64,000 nt of DNA from AV40 sp035568175. Lineage in GTDB: Bacteria > Verrucomicrobiota > Verrucomicrobiia > Chthoniobacterales > UBA10450. Shown piece by piece: positions 40,484 to 49,465 of the stretch. Every line of letters begins with the position of its first letter. Position 1 is the stretch's first letter. The notes beneath the pieces are model-generated. The model saw only the letters and a program-made list of their open reading frames with translations, was not told the DNA's origin and searched no databases. The translations under genes and the position numbers were made by a program. Where the stretch lies: positions 310,001 to 374,000 of the forward strand of contig DATMON010000018.1 in NCBI GenBank assembly GCA_035568175.1, read 5' to 3'.

Positions 40484-42520
40484 CTATGCCGGTGCGCCGC
40501 CGAGTGCGCCGGGGAGTGGCGGGGCCTCGGGACCGACTACGACCTGGCGCGGCGGCTTTTCGGGCGGCATTTTTTCGCCCGAAGTTGGCGTGACACCTGG
40601 CGGGGGATTCAACAATTGTCCGTGCTGGAGCAGTTCCTTAATCTGCAAGCCGTCCAAGGTTTCGTATTCGAGCAACGCTTTGGCGATCGAGTCGAGGTGG
40701 TCGCGATTGGCGATGAGAGTTTGTTTGGCGGTTTGATACGCGTCGTCGAGCAAGCGGCGCACTTCGCGGTCGATTTCTTCGGCGGTGGCTTCGCTGTAGT
40801 CGCGGTTACGAGTCAATTCACGGCCGAGGAAAACGTAATCTTCGTGTTCGCCGTACTCGACCATGCCGAGTTTTTCGCTCATGCCCCATTCGCAAACCAT
40901 TTTTCTCGCCATCGCCGTCGCCATCTTGATGTCGCCGGCTGCGCCGGTAGTGACATCGCCGAAAACAATTTCTTCAGCGACGCGGCCGCCCATTTTCACA
41001 GCCAGACTCGCAAGAAGTTCGTTTTTGCGATTGGTGTACTTGTCTTCCTCCGGCAGCCACATGGTCGATCCAAGCGACGGGCCGCGCGGAATGATGGTGA
41101 CTTTGTGGAGCGGCTCGGTGTGCGGAAGCAATTCGAGTAACAAGGCGTGACCGGCTTCGTGGTAAGCGGTGTTTTGCTTTTCTTTTTCGCTCAGCGCGAG
41201 ACTGCGGCGTTCCTTGCCCCAACGGACTTTGTCGCGCGCTTCTTCCAGTTCGGAGAGCGTGATTCCTTTTAATCCGCGACGCGCGGCGAGCAGCGCCGCT
41301 TCGTTAATGACGTTGGCCAGCTCGGCGCCGGAGTAACCAGGCGTGCCGCGCGCGACTACGGCAAGATCGACGCCTTCCGCGAGTTTCACTTTCTTCGAGT
41401 GCACCCGCAAAATTTCTTCGCGGCCTTTCACGTCAGGAAGGTTGACCGTGATTTGACGATCGAAACGTCCGGGGCGCAGCAGCGCCGGATCGAGAACGTC
41501 AGGGCGATTGGTCGCAGCGATGATGATGACACCCTCCTGCGTGTCGAAGCCGTCCATCTCGACGAGCAACGCATTGAGCGTTTGCTCGCGCTCATCGTGT
41601 CCGCCGCCGACACCGTGACCGCGATGGCGGCCGACTGCGTCGATTTCGTCGATAAAAATAATGCAGGGCGCGGATTTCTTGCCTTGCTCAAACATGTCGC
41701 GCACTCGGCTCGCGCCGACGCCGACAAACATTTCGACGAAATCGGAGCCGCTGATGGAAAAGAACGGAACGTCGGCTTCGCCGGCGATGGCGCGCGCTAA
41801 GAGAGTCTTTCCAGTTCCAGGAGGGCCGACGAGCAACACGCCTTTGGGAATGCGGCCGCCGAGTTTCTGGAATTTTTTCGGGTCGCGCAAAAATTCAACC
41901 AGCTCCTGGACTTCATCCTTGGCTTCCTCGACGCCGGCGACGTCCTTGAAGGTGATTTTGTTTTTGTCACGCGCGAGCATGCGCGCTTTCGATTTGCCGA
42001 AGTTGAGCGCGCCTTTGCCGGCCATCCGGATTTGCTGACGGAAAAGAAAATAAAGCAGGGCGAGCAGGAAGAGAACCGGCCCGAAGCTCAAGAGCGCCTG
42101 GCCAAACGGATGGGATTCGGAGCGGATGTTCGGTTGAATTCCGGCGGCGGTGAGTTTGTCCTGCAAATTGTTGGTGAAATTCAAATAGATGGTCGTGCGA
42201 AACTGCACGGTCGCGTTTTGCTCGCCACCTGTGCCTTGGCGAGTGTATTTGCCGCGCAACTGCTGGGTCGGTTGCCCTTCCTCGACATACAAGGTGAGCG
42301 GCGCATTTTTGTCGTTTACGATTTGCTTGTTTTCGAGCAACTCGAGGAAGCGATTGTAGGGAACATCTTCCAGCTGCGGATAATTCCCGCGCCAGAAGAG
42401 CATCGCCAGAGCGAAAAAGCCGAAGGCGACTGCGATCAGGATGACGCCGCGCCAGTTGAAGCTCGGTTCGTTGCCGCGGGGCTTGTTCTCCCGTTGGGAG
42501 TTACGATCGGATTGTGGCAT
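40484..42520 (-). CDS. ftsH: ATP-dependent zinc metalloprotease FtsH
   Basis: This 678-residue membrane AAA+ protease degrades misfolded and regulatory membrane proteins. Two helices (VILIAVAFGFFALAMLFW and PVLFLLALLYFLF) flank a periplasmic domain. The AAA module has Walker A GPPGTGKT (~232), Walker B CIIFIDEIDAVG, RPGRFDRQI (arginine finger region) and pore motif FVEMFVG. The protease has HEAGHALLLE (~454). The C-terminal tail is Pro/Gly-rich. The length is normal. The gene is monocistronic. Confidence 0.97.
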   Translation of the reverse strand: MPQSDRNSQRENKPRGNEPSFNWRGVILIAVAFGFFALAMLFWRGNYPQLEDVPYNRFLELLENKQIVNDKNAPLTLYVEEGQPTQQLRGKYTRQGTGGEQNATVQFRTTIYLNFTNNLQDKLTAAGIQPNIRSESHPFGQALLSFGPVLFLLALLYFLFRQQIRMAGKGALNFGKSKARMLARDKNKITFKDVAGVEEAKDEVQELVEFLRDPKKFQKLGGRIPKGVLLVGPPGTGKTLLARAIAGEADVPFFSISGSDFVEMFVGVGASRVRDMFEQGKKSAPCIIFIDEIDAVGRHRGHGVGGGHDEREQTLNALLVEMDGFDTQEGVIIIAATNRPDVLDPALLRPGRFDRQITVNLPDVKGREEILRVHSKKVKLAEGVDLAVVARGTPGYSGAELANVINEAALLAARRGLKGITLSELEEARDKVRWGKERRSLALSEKEKQNTAYHEAGHALLLELLPHTEPLHKVTIIPRGPSLGSTMWLPEEDKYTNRKNELLASLAVKMGGRVAEEIVFGDVTTGAAGDIKMATAMARKMVCEWGMSEKLGMVEYGEHEDYVFLGRELTRNRDYSEATAEEIDREVRRLLDDAYQTAKQTLIANRDHLDSIAKALLEYETLDGLQIKELLQHGQLLNPPPGVTPTSGEKMPPEKPPRQVVVGPEAPPLPGALGGAPA

Positions 42521-42705
42521 AAGGGGTGCGATTACTCGCGAATAAAGAGGTTAACATGAACATGTGGCATTGCAAAAAAGGTGCGAGCCGCACTGGCTTT
42601 ATTGGGAAAGTGACGTGTGACACGTGAGAGATAAGCAAGGATCAGGCGAGGGAGCGCGTTGCTTAGTTTCTTAATCGCGGTAAAATTTCCATTCCAAATT
42701 GCCAA

Positions 42706-45700
42706 ATGACTCAGCTCGTCTCAACAGTCGCGGAAAAACTTGACCGCGCGGTGCAAAAGGTAACGCCATTCGCGTATCGGGTGCGGCGCCAAGGCCGGCG
42801 TTTGATGCGGCGCGCCTTACGTAAACCGCGGAGCGTTTCGGAGGGTCCGAACCTGTTGCCGGTGCTGATCCAGGTATTGGCCAGTTTTTCCAAAGCCGAC
42901 GGCGTTCTGCTCGAAGAAGAGATCGACTCGAGCCTGGGATTTTTGCGTTATGATTATCCCGAAGCCGTTTACTCGGAACTGCGTCAACTTTTTCGGCAAG
43001 CACTCTACGAGCAGCAAGATCTGGCGGCGATGGCGCAAAAGCTGAGCACGTCGCTCACGACCGAGCGCAAGATCATGCTCGGCGTTCAACTTTACGATCT
43101 CATTTCGCAGGCCGGCCTGAAGCAGGAACAGGTGGTGGCGTTCTATTCGTTCATGTCCCAACTCGGCATGGCCGCGCAGGCGATCGATATCGTTTATCAA
43201 TTGAACGCGTCCGAAGACGCCGACCCATCGATTTATCAACGCGGCGCGTCGCCTTTGGAATCGCTCTCCTTTGCCAGCAACGGAAAAGCCGATGTGCGGA
43301 TGAAAAATCTGGCCGAGAGCGATCGGTTAATGGCGTTTCGTTATCACGAGCTGATTCTGCTCAAGAATTACAGCAGCCAAAATGTTTCCGTCCGCGGTCG
43401 TCCGCTGGTGCGCGGCGGATTCTGCCGAATTTATCCGGGTCAGCGAATTTTGATCGGCGACCACGTGGTGACGTATCAGGAGCTGGCCCAATATTTCAAC
43501 GCCAAGAAAAACGTCTCCGTCCCGCAAATTTTCGTCCGGGTCAACAAAGACGCGGATGAAGTGGGCCTGGAACGAGCGCGCACGCGAGAAAGCGCGCTCG
43601 AAATCGCGTTCGGATTAAAAGTGCGGGTGAAAGCGTTGCGCGATGTCGATGCGGTGCTGAACGGCGTGAAACTCAAATCCGGCGCGCAAGTGGAGGCGAG
43701 CCTCGACGACAAAATTCTTTTCCACAACGACAGCGAAATGGATCTGAGCGATCTGCGCCGGCGCGCCCGCGCGTTCGGTGGCCGATTTCAGCTCAAAGCT
43801 TCGAAATCGGAATACCTGGTTTCGAACGATCCAAGCAAGCTGCAGCCGGATGATATTTTGCTTTCGCCCGGAACGAGCGGCGATGTGTTGCTGAAAATTT
43901 TCTGCGATTATGACCAACGCGTCGGTCAATTGGAAGTCATTGAAGCCGATCGCCCGATTCTGGTCGGCGACGTGGCGGTAAGATCGACATATCCGCTGAG
44001 AGATTGCGATACGATTCGGATCGACGTCGGGCAGTTTCTGCGCTGCAACTTTTCCGAGCGCATCATCGAGGAAGAACGCAACATCATTCGAACCCTCGAG
44101 GTCAGTGAGGTCACGCATCGGTTCACCAGCGGCGACACCGGTCTCGAAGGAATTTCATTTCCGCTGACGCGGGGCGAGCTGGTGTGCGTGATGGGGGCGA
44201 GCGGGAGCGGCAAAAGCACGTTGCTCAGAGTGCTGGCCGGACAACTTCAGCCTTCCAGTGGCCAGATTTTTTTGAATGGTCGATCGCTCTATCCAAACCT
44301 GGACGATCTCAAAAAATACATTAGCTACATTCCACAGGAAGACGCATTCGATGAGCATTTGACCATCGGCGAGAACTTGCAATTCGCAGCCGCGATTCGA
44401 TCACCGCATCTCTCCCGACGCGATCGAATGCGGCGACTGGAAGCGAAACTGATCGAGCTCGGTTTGGGGGAGCGCCGCGATGCGGTCGTTGGCGCCGCGA
44501 TCAAAAAGACGTTGAGCGGCGGCGAGCGGAAACGGCTCAACATCGGCCTCGATATGATCGGGATGTCGGACGTTTATCTGTTCGACGAGCCGACCTCGGG
44601 ACTTTCGTCGAAAGATTCCGAGCACGTGATCGAGATCATTCGATCGATGGCGCACAACAAGATCATTATTGTTACCATTCACCAGCCGAGCTCGAAGCTG
44701 TTCCAGTTGTTTCACAAGGCGATCCTGCTCGACAAAGGCGGGCGGCTCGTCTTTTTCGGGACGCCGACCGAAATGCTTCGCTATTTCGCCGAGGCCGAGG
44801 ATCAACATCAGTTCGGCGCGGACTTGGGCGCGTGTCCGTCGTGCGGAACGACGCGACCGGAATTTATCTTCGACGTTTTGGAAACGCCGCTGCGCGATTT
44901 GAGCGGCGACATCATTTATGAAGAGAACAGTCGCGGTCAGTTGGTGGCGGCGCGCCGATATTCGCCGGAATTCTGGCGCGACAAGTACGAAGCGTTTCGA
45001 TTGATCCAGGACGTCAAACAAGTTTCATTGCGCCGCGAGCAAGTTCCGCAACTGCCATCGGCGCCGGCGCAGAAACGCAAACACACACCGATCCGATGGC
45101 ATGACGAATGGACGCAATTCCGTGCGCTGCTGCGACGATCGTTTATCAGCAAGCTGCGCAACCGCGCGAACATTTGGATCACAACCTGCGCCGCGCCGGT
45201 GCTCGCTCTTTTGATCGGCACGCTCCTGCGGTATTCGGAAAGCGGAAAATACGATTTCGCCTCGGCCTTTCACATTCCGACATATCTTTTCCTTGGGTTG
45301 CTGGTGGTGATGTTCCTTTCGCTCACCAACAGCGCCGACGACATCATCCGCGACCGGCCAACGCTTCAGCGCGAGCGCAATCTGGATGTGCGATTGCCGT
45401 ATTACATTTTCGCGAAGATGTCTTCGTTATCGGTCTTCGCGCTGATCCAATGCGTGCTCTTCGTCTTGATCGGTAATTACGTTCTCGAGATTCGTGGCAT
45501 GTTCTGGATCCACCTCGCCTTGATGTTCATGACCGCGGTCGGCAGTCTTGCGCTCGGCCTGCTCGTTTCGTCGCTCGTTTCCGATGCCAAGACTGCGGCT
45601 AACATTGTGCCGCTGGTCCTGATTCCGCAGATTCTGATGAGCGGCGCCCTTATTAAGTATGAGGACATGAACCGCAACCTCAGCCTGGTTTACTCGATGA

Positions 45701-46320
45701 CCCGCTGGTTTCACGAACACCCGAGCAAAGACCGCGGCAAAAAAATGGACAGCAAATTGCAGGTGCCGTTTGTCTGCCAGTTTATCCCGATGCGCTGGTC
45801 CTACGAAGAAATGATCGTCGCGCAGGCGAAACTGAATCCGCTCACTTCGCGGCAGGACCGCGCTCAACGCGAGATCGATTCCATCGTCGCGAAACATCGA
45901 CAAGATCCGGCCGAAGGAAAGCGGCTCGACGAATTGAAAGAAGTGCTCGCAGTTTTGTCCGGGCTCGAAGCGAAATCAGCCGACGAGCTCGATCATTACC
46001 TTAAACAGGTCGATCAGGTGCTTGATCGAAAGCGATCGTTCGACTCGCCGACGTTCAAAAAGGCGAAAGGTGAGGTCACAGCGGAGCAAGTTTACGTGAA
46101 CCAGAAAGTTTCCGATCTGATTTCCAACGCGGAAATGGAGCAGAGCGATTATCGCCGCGGGAGCCGGCCCAATGTTTTCTTCGGCGCGGAGAAACGCTAC
46201 CTCGGAGTCAAGATCAGCGTTTTCGTGTTCAACACGATTGTGTTGGTTGGATCGACATTGGGGCTGCTCGGTTTGCTATTTTGGATCCTCCGCCGCCAAC
46301 TCGAAGTTCGACGAATCTAA
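42706..46320 (+). CDS. Large ABCG-type transporter with TerB-like and FHA-like N-terminal regions
   Basis: This 1204-residue protein begins with a TerB-like helical domain (residues ~45-150, LLPVLIQVLASFSKADGVLLEEE). A long beta-rich region (~200-460) follows, ending in DRPILVGDVAVRSTYPLRDCDTIRI, which looks FHA-like but without the phospho-binding signature. The ABCG nucleotide-binding domain has Walker A GASGSGKST (~497), LSGGERKRLNIG (~603) and YLFDEPTSGLSSKDS, then a CPSCG metal-like loop. The ABC2 membrane domain starts near 815 with six helices and carries a large insert near 1010-1150. A half-transporter that carries its own sensor-like domains is inferred; the substrate is unknown. 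The M24 peptidase gene follows after 1 bp. Confidence 0.85.
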   Translation: MTQLVSTVAEKLDRAVQKVTPFAYRVRRQGRRLMRRALRKPRSVSEGPNLLPVLIQVLASFSKADGVLLEEEIDSSLGFLRYDYPEAVYSELRQLFRQALYEQQDLAAMAQKLSTSLTTERKIMLGVQLYDLISQAGLKQEQVVAFYSFMSQLGMAAQAIDIVYQLNASEDADPSIYQRGASPLESLSFASNGKADVRMKNLAESDRLMAFRYHELILLKNYSSQNVSVRGRPLVRGGFCRIYPGQRILIGDHVVTYQELAQYFNAKKNVSVPQIFVRVNKDADEVGLERARTRESALEIAFGLKVRVKALRDVDAVLNGVKLKSGAQVEASLDDKILFHNDSEMDLSDLRRRARAFGGRFQLKASKSEYLVSNDPSKLQPDDILLSPGTSGDVLLKIFCDYDQRVGQLEVIEADRPILVGDVAVRSTYPLRDCDTIRIDVGQFLRCNFSERIIEEERNIIRTLEVSEVTHRFTSGDTGLEGISFPLTRGELVCVMGASGSGKSTLLRVLAGQLQPSSGQIFLNGRSLYPNLDDLKKYISYIPQEDAFDEHLTIGENLQFAAAIRSPHLSRRDRMRRLEAKLIELGLGERRDAVVGAAIKKTLSGGERKRLNIGLDMIGMSDVYLFDEPTSGLSSKDSEHVIEIIRSMAHNKIIIVTIHQPSSKLFQLFHKAILLDKGGRLVFFGTPTEMLRYFAEAEDQHQFGADLGACPSCGTTRPEFIFDVLETPLRDLSGDIIYEENSRGQLVAARRYSPEFWRDKYEAFRLIQDVKQVSLRREQVPQLPSAPAQKRKHTPIRWHDEWTQFRALLRRSFISKLRNRANIWITTCAAPVLALLIGTLLRYSESGKYDFASAFHIPTYLFLGLLVVMFLSLTNSADDIIRDRPTLQRERNLDVRLPYYIFAKMSSLSVFALIQCVLFVLIGNYVLEIRGMFWIHLALMFMTAVGSLALGLLVSSLVSDAKTAANIVPLVLIPQILMSGALIKYEDMNRNLSLVYSMTRWFHEHPSKDRGKKMDSKLQVPFVCQFIPMRWSYEEMIVAQAKLNPLTSRQDRAQREIDSIVAKHRQDPAEGKRLDELKEVLAVLSGLEAKSADELDHYLKQVDQVLDRKRSFDSPTFKKAKGEVTAEQVYVNQKVSDLISNAEMEQSDYRRGSRPNVFFGAEKRYLGVKISVFVFNTIVLVGSTLGLLGLLFWILRRQLEVRRI

Positions 46321-46321
46321 A

Positions 46322-47455
46322 ATGATGAAAACGGAAACCAACGGTGATCCGCGATTGATCGTCGCGGCCAGCGACATCGATGCGGACATGCTTTACGCGA
46401 CGAAGTTTTGGGCGGGCGATCCGTTCATCTTTCTCCAGCAAAATGGAAAGCGCATAATTGTATTAAGCGATCTGGAGATGGACCGCGGCCGGCGGACAGC
46501 GAAGGTCGATGAATTCGCTTCGTTCAATCAACTCGAGCGGGAAGTGCAGGGCAAAGCGAAACAAGCGCCGCCATACGAAAAAGTACTCGCGCATTTTTTG
46601 CGTCAGCGCGGCGTGAAAAGCGCGGTGGTGCCGGCGAATTTTCAGCTCGGGTTCGCCCGTGCGCTTGCCAAGGCCGATATCGATCTTGCAACGACCGATG
46701 GTTTGTTCTGGCCGGAGCGCGAAGCCAAGACGGATGAGGAGCTGAAATTAATCGGGCGCGCGTTACGCATTACCGAAACAGGTTTGGCGCGCGCCATCGA
46801 AGTTTTGAAAGCGTCGAAACCGGCCGGCAAGAAATTGAGTTGGTCGGGCAAGACGCTCACCTCCGAAATGCTGCGCGCGGAAATCGACACCGCGATGTTG
46901 CGCGCCGGCGGCACACCGACGAACACGATCGTCGCCGGCGGCGACCAGGCCTGTGATCCGCACGAGCGCGGGTCGGGTCCGCTCCCCGCGAACTCACTGA
47001 TCATCCTGGACATTTTTCCGCGCGACGCGAAGACCGGTTACTGGGGCGACATGACGCGGACCGTTATTCGCGGCCGCGCGAGCGAAGCGCAAGGCAAGCT
47101 TTGGGAAACGGTGAAGGAAGGGCAGGAACTTGCGCTCCGGGAAATCAAAGATGGCGTCGACGGAATGAAAATCCACAAGGCGATCCAAGCGCTTTTCAAA
47201 AAACGGGGCTATCCCACCGAAGTTCGCAACGGGAAGAACGTCGGATTTTTCCACGGCACCGGCCACGGACTGGGGCTGGAGATTCATGAATATCCGCGGC
47301 TTCAGAAAGTGACGCTGAAAGATCGACAAGTGGTCACGGTCGAGCCGGGCCTGTATTATCCGGGGCTCGGCGGCGTCCGGCATGAAGACGTGGTCGTAGT
47401 CACGAAGACCGGCTGCAAGATTCTGTCGCGGTTTCCAAAGCAGTTGGAGCTGTAG
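46322..47455 (+). CDS. M24 family Xaa-Pro aminopeptidase-like metallopeptidase
   Basis: This 377-residue protein has a creatinase-type N-domain and a pita-bread catalytic domain. The metal ligands are visible: Asp in ILDIFPRDAKTGYWGDMTRT (two), His in FHGTGHGLGLEIHEYP, and Glu in VTVEPGLYYP and VRHEDVVVV. It would cleave N-terminal residues before proline. It starts directly after the ABCG gene (1 bp gap, ATG 46322 or 46325), so co-translation is likely. The stop codon TAG is the first part of a GTAG...CTAC element. Confidence 0.92.
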   Translation: MMKTETNGDPRLIVAASDIDADMLYATKFWAGDPFIFLQQNGKRIIVLSDLEMDRGRRTAKVDEFASFNQLEREVQGKAKQAPPYEKVLAHFLRQRGVKSAVVPANFQLGFARALAKADIDLATTDGLFWPEREAKTDEELKLIGRALRITETGLARAIEVLKASKPAGKKLSWSGKTLTSEMLRAEIDTAMLRAGGTPTNTIVAGGDQACDPHERGSGPLPANSLIILDIFPRDAKTGYWGDMTRTVIRGRASEAQGKLWETVKEGQELALREIKDGVDGMKIHKAIQALFKKRGYPTEVRNGKNVGFFHGTGHGLGLEIHEYPRLQKVTLKDRQVVTVEPGLYYPGLGGVRHEDVVVVTKTGCKILSRFPKQLEL

Positions 47456-47499
47456 CCATCGCGTTTATTGCGCAACGCTTCGCACAGCGAAGCGGCTAC
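47452..47499. repeat. GTAGCC...GGCTAC element; supplies the M24 peptidase stop codon
   Basis: The element has inverted ends GTAGCC/GGCTAC and the hairpin CGCTTCG-caca-GCGAAGCG (one unpaired base). TAG at 47453-47455 is the stop codon of the peptidase. Confidence 0.8.
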
Positions 47500-47560
47500 A
47501 GGGTAAATGAACGCCGTGCGCCCTTGAGCGTCTAATTTAGGCAACTAGATTAAGACAGGC

Positions 47561-48256
47561 ATGTTCTATCCAATCGGCTTTGGCGGAAGTAGTTGGCTGC
47601 TTTACATCGGTGTGCCCCTGATTATCGGCATCTGGGCGCAGATTCGCGTTAGCAGCGCCTTCAGCAAATGGGGAAAAGTGCGCGCGACCTCGAACATTAC
47701 CGGCGCGGAATGCGCACGGGAAATTTTGCAGGCGGCGCAAATTCACGATGTCGATGTTGTGGAGACAAACGATTTCCTTGGCGACCATTACGACCCGACG
47801 AAGAAGCAGCTTTGCCTTTCCAGCAACGTCTTCAACACGCCATCGGTGGCGGCGCTCGGCATCGCCGCGCACGAGACCGGACATGCCATTCAGCACGCCA
47901 AAGCCTATGCTCCGCTCAAAGCGCGCATGGCCATTGTGCCCATGACCATGATCGCGTCGCAAATGCTCCCATTCGTCATTTTTGGCGGAATATTTTTTCG
48001 CATCAGCGGTTTGATCACGCTCGGTATTTATTGCTACGCAATCCTGCTCATATTCCAATTGATCACGCTACCGGTGGAGTTTGATGCGTCGCGCCGGGCG
48101 AAGATCATTTTGCAGCAAATGGGAATCGTGCAACCGGGCCAGGAAGTGGCCGGGGTCAATAAAGTGCTCAACGCGGCGGCGCTGACCTACGTCGCGGCCT
48201 TCATCGCCGCGCTCGGCAACTTGCTTTGGCTGTTGTCCCTGCGCGACCGTCGCTAA
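47561..48256 (+). CDS. YugP-type zinc metallopeptidase, membrane-bound
   Basis: This 231-residue membrane protein has an N-terminal helix, a zinc motif HETGHAIQHA (HExxH) at ~107, a double helix segment (~125-170) and the conserved PVEFDASRRA following it. This order matches the YugP/Zn_peptidase_2 family (PF04298). The physiological substrate is unknown. The sigma-factor gene lies just downstream, in the same direction. Confidence 0.93.
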   Translation: MFYPIGFGGSSWLLYIGVPLIIGIWAQIRVSSAFSKWGKVRATSNITGAECAREILQAAQIHDVDVVETNDFLGDHYDPTKKQLCLSSNVFNTPSVAALGIAAHETGHAIQHAKAYAPLKARMAIVPMTMIASQMLPFVIFGGIFFRISGLITLGIYCYAILLIFQLITLPVEFDASRRAKIILQQMGIVQPGQEVAGVNKVLNAAALTYVAAFIAALGNLLWLLSLRDRR

Positions 48257-48370
48257 GCCGAGACCTGGTTGAAGAAGATGAACGCCTCTGCCGTTTTGCA
48301 GCCTGCTCGACGCCTGACCGATTTGTTGTCGTCCGGGCCGGATGCCAATGTTAAGTCTAAAAGACAAGCG

Positions 48371-48967
48371 ATGGACGAGCCTCGGAAGGATGAAGACCAG
48401 CAATTGGTGGCGCGCACGCAAGAAGGCGACGCGAGTGCCTTCGATCAGTTGGTGGTGAAATATACGCCCCGTCTTTACGGCCTCGTTTACAACATGACCT
48501 CGAACCATGAGGACACGAACGATCTGTTGCAGGACATTTTTGCCAAGGCCTATAAGGCGATCCGCGGGTTTCGCGGGAAGTCCTCATTTTATACCTGGAT
48601 CCATTCGATCGCGGTGAACATGACGCTGAATTTCCTCAAGAAACGCGGCCGGCGGTTTCAGCTCAGCCTGGACGATGTCGATTCCAGCATTCAGAGCGAC
48701 AAGGAATTCCTCGAGGCGACGGCCTCCAGCAGCCCGGTGCGGGAAGCCGACCTTTCCGAGCTCCAAAAAAGGTTGAACGAGGCGATGATGAAATTGTCTG
48801 ATGAACACAGAGCTGTGGTCACGATGTTCCATATTCAGGGGATGCCTCACGCAGAAATCAGTAAAATCTTGCGTGTTTCAGAAGGCACTGTACGATCCAG
48901 GCTTTTCTACGCCAACCGGCAACTGCAAAATTATCTAGACGAGTTTCGAAAAAATCCGGTTACCTGA
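48371..48967 (+). CDS. ECF-type RNA polymerase sigma factor
   Basis: This 198-residue protein has region 2 (DASAFDQLVVKYTPRLYGLVYNMTSNHEDTNDLLQDIFAKAYKAI and YTWIHSIAVNMTLNFLKKR) and region 4 (LSDEHRAVVTMFHIQGMPHAEISKILRVSEGTVRSRLFYA). ATG 48371 gives the usual length; ATG 48278 would add 31 residues without similarity. The next gene is a one-helix membrane protein with a cytoplasmic N-terminus, and then an inactive HtrA; together they look like a sigma/anti-sigma/sensor set. Confidence 0.92.
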   Translation: MDEPRKDEDQQLVARTQEGDASAFDQLVVKYTPRLYGLVYNMTSNHEDTNDLLQDIFAKAYKAIRGFRGKSSFYTWIHSIAVNMTLNFLKKRGRRFQLSLDDVDSSIQSDKEFLEATASSSPVREADLSELQKRLNEAMMKLSDEHRAVVTMFHIQGMPHAEISKILRVSEGTVRSRLFYANRQLQNYLDEFRKNPVT

Positions 48968-48976
48968 TCAGCGCCC

Positions 48977-49465
48977 ATGGACGAGTTTAACGACAACGAA
49001 ATAACGAAGCTGCTTCGCCTCAAACGTTACGAACAGCCGCCGCCCGGTTACTTCGACAGTTTTCTCCACGAATTTCATCGCCGTCAGCGCGACGAACTTT
49101 TACGGGAGCCGCTCTGGCGCATCTGCATCGATCGGGCGCGCGATTTCGTATTTTCCTTCAACCTCTCAACCCTCACTTCTTATCCAGCCGCAGTCACGGC
49201 CGTGCTCGTTTGTGCGGCGGTTATTTCGCTGCGGATTTACCAGGCGCCACAGCCGGCGACGGTTGCCGCGAAGGATCGATCAGTGTTAGTCGTGCCCGCC
49301 AGCACTGAACCAGAATGGACTTTGGCATCGCCCGTGGCGACACGGGTCTTTAACACGCGGTCGCTTCGCAATATTAAGGAAAGCGCCCAAACTCACCGGA
49401 GCGGTACGCCTCGCTATGTGCTCGACAGCGTGCCCGTGAGTTATGAGACGACTTTCAAGTTCTAG
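48977..49465 (+). CDS. Single-pass membrane protein, candidate anti-sigma factor
   Basis: This 162-residue protein is not assigned to a known family. It has an N-terminal cytoplasmic part (KLLRLKRYEQPPPGYFDSFLHEFHRRQR, ~80 residues), one membrane helix (AAVTAVLVCAAVISLRI) and a periplasmic tail of ~65 residues. The segment LKRYEQPPPGYF recurs in proteins next to ECF sigma factors. Position 9 bp after the sigma gene, with cytoplasmic N-terminus and periplasmic C-terminus, fits a membrane-anchored anti-sigma factor. There is no ZAS zinc motif (HxxxCxxC). The stop overlaps the start of the downstream HtrA-like gene by 23 bp. Confidence 0.55.
   Translation: MDEFNDNEITKLLRLKRYEQPPPGYFDSFLHEFHRRQRDELLREPLWRICIDRARDFVFSFNLSTLTSYPAAVTAVLVCAAVISLRIYQAPQPATVAAKDRSVLVVPASTEPEWTLASPVATRVFNTRSLRNIKESAQTHRSGTPRYVLDSVPVSYETTFKF

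Noticed and set aside
40403..41140. 245-codon ORF opposite ftsH
   Set aside because: Antisense to FtsH's protease domain, without any family features.
42613..42625. Palindrome ACGTGT-g-ACACGT upstream of the ABCG gene
   Set aside because: Only six base pairs per arm and no promoter context; surrounding low-complexity GTGAC units make a chance origin likely.
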